NCBI GenBank assembly: GCA_038148895.1
Contig: JBBVGQ010000013.1
Length of the DNA: 5,174 nt
DNA from: Tamlana sp038148895
GTDB taxonomy: Bacteria; Bacteroidota; Bacteroidia; Flavobacteriales; Flavobacteriaceae
Reading direction: 5' to 3' (one strand)
A program made the translations under genes and the position numbers. Position 1 is the stretch's first letter. The number at the start of each line of letters is the position of its first letter. The notes below the pieces were generated by a model that worked only from the letters and a program-made list of their open reading frames with translations, searched no databases and was not told where the DNA came from. Shown here one piece after another: positions 5,000-5,174 of the stretch.

Positions 5000-5127
5000 A
5001 CGCACAACGGTTTTGTGTATGGCTCGTTGCGGGAAATTCGCGAGAATTTTCCGCTGTAACCGAAAGATAGCAAATTGCAATGAATTCCGATTAGGAATTC
5101 AGCCGCAATGATATCTATGACATTTGC
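5000..5127. repeat. attC-like site 6, distal core apparently missing
   Basis: The left core ACGCACAAC (5000-5008), the 6-nt spacer GGTTTT and the arm GTGTATGGC (5015-5023) follow the pattern of site 4. A hairpin GCGGGAAATTC (5029-5039) / GAATTTTCCGC (5044-5054) with loop GCGA and one G-T wobble lies next to the arm. A second hairpin pairs TGAATTCC (5081-5088) with GGAATTCA (5094-5101). TCGTTGCGG (5024-5032) can instead pair with CCGCAATGA (5103-5111). ATTTGC at 5122-5127 matches the same word in site 4, where it is followed by TATACAC-GTT-GTTGGC. Here AAATTAAAA follows, and no GTT core or ATACAC arm is found up to the window end. The site therefore looks truncated, or its partner arm is outside. 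Confidence 0.6.
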
Positions 5128-5174
5128 AAATTAAAATCATATAATTTTTGATTTTTGACCATTGCGAACATCCT
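5128..5174. other. AT-rich tail beyond the last site
   Basis: This short segment shows no gene, core or stem arm. It is upstream of the whole array in the gene sense, so an array promoter could lie here or further right. I see no convincing Bacteroidota TAnnTTTG -7 element with a matching -33 TTG, so I do not call one. Confidence 0.4.

Larger units (their letters stand above)
80..5008 (-). mobile_element. Integron-like array of six gene cassettes
   Basis: Six consecutive units each carry one or two minus-strand genes. Each is bounded by a private inverted repeat: 80-89/988-997 (GTTGTGTTTA), 1117-1125/1687-1695 (GTTGTGGTG), 1812-1821/2731-2740 (GTTAGGCAAC), 2858-2867/3531-3540 (GTTGTGGTGC), 3664-3672/4220-4228 (GTTGGCAAA) and 4346-4354/5000-5008 (GTTGTGCGT). 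All are perfect over 9-10 bp. Structured repeats of about 125-145 bp lie between units. In integrons, a cassette cut at G^TTRRRY carries half of its own core at each end, so the two ends of a cassette match each other while the two ends of an attC site need not. That is the pattern seen here. Stop codons lie 5-15 bp from the core in most units, so the packing is tight. No integrase, attI or array promoter is visible. Only GTTAGGC fully fits GTTRRRY, so the family assignment is inferred; the cassette organisation itself is seen directly. Confidence 0.8.

Overview
The window is an AT-rich stretch that reads like a flavobacterium or another member of the Bacteroidota. The grounds are A-rich leaders mostly without Shine-Dalgarno motifs, AT-rich codon use, and small Bacteroidota-style proteins. 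No housekeeping gene fixes the taxonomy, so this is an inference.

The layout is very regular. Eight genes, all on the minus strand, sit in six compact units, and a structured repeat of about 125-145 bp separates each unit from the next. Approximate unit limits are 80-997 (two genes: a DUF4177-like small protein and a membrane-anchored coiled-coil protein), 1117-1695 (a DUF6584-like protein with a C-terminal membrane anchor), 1812-2740 (a RES-domain-like protein), 2858-3540 (a protein opening with an EF-Tu domain-2-like barrel), 3664-4228 (a secreted TIMP/NTR-like protein) and 4346-5008 (a DUF7660-like small acidic protein overlapping an unrecognised 130-aa protein). Apart from sharing this format, the genes have no evident common pathway. 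That is typical of a gene-cassette array rather than an operon.

The key observation is that each unit is bounded by its own perfect 9-10 bp inverted repeat of the form GTTnnnn / nnnnAAC. The sequence differs between units but matches exactly across each gene. The two cores on either side of a repeat do not match each other beyond a few bases. This is what the R' and R'' cores of integron cassettes look like after circular cassettes have been inserted one after another. Each repeat also has an outer stem, a central hairpin and a consistently asymmetric spacer (5-6 nt on one side, 3 nt on the other), much like attC sites. Most cores do not fit the canonical GTTRRRY consensus, and no integrase or attI is visible. 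I therefore call this an integron-like cassette array without integrase in view, from a lineage where such sites are poorly described.

At the left edge (1-89) one repeat is cut by the window. At the right edge (5000-about 5127) the last repeat appears to lose its distal core and may mark the array boundary. In the gene-sense direction the upstream end, where a promoter or recombinase would be expected, lies to the right of the window.
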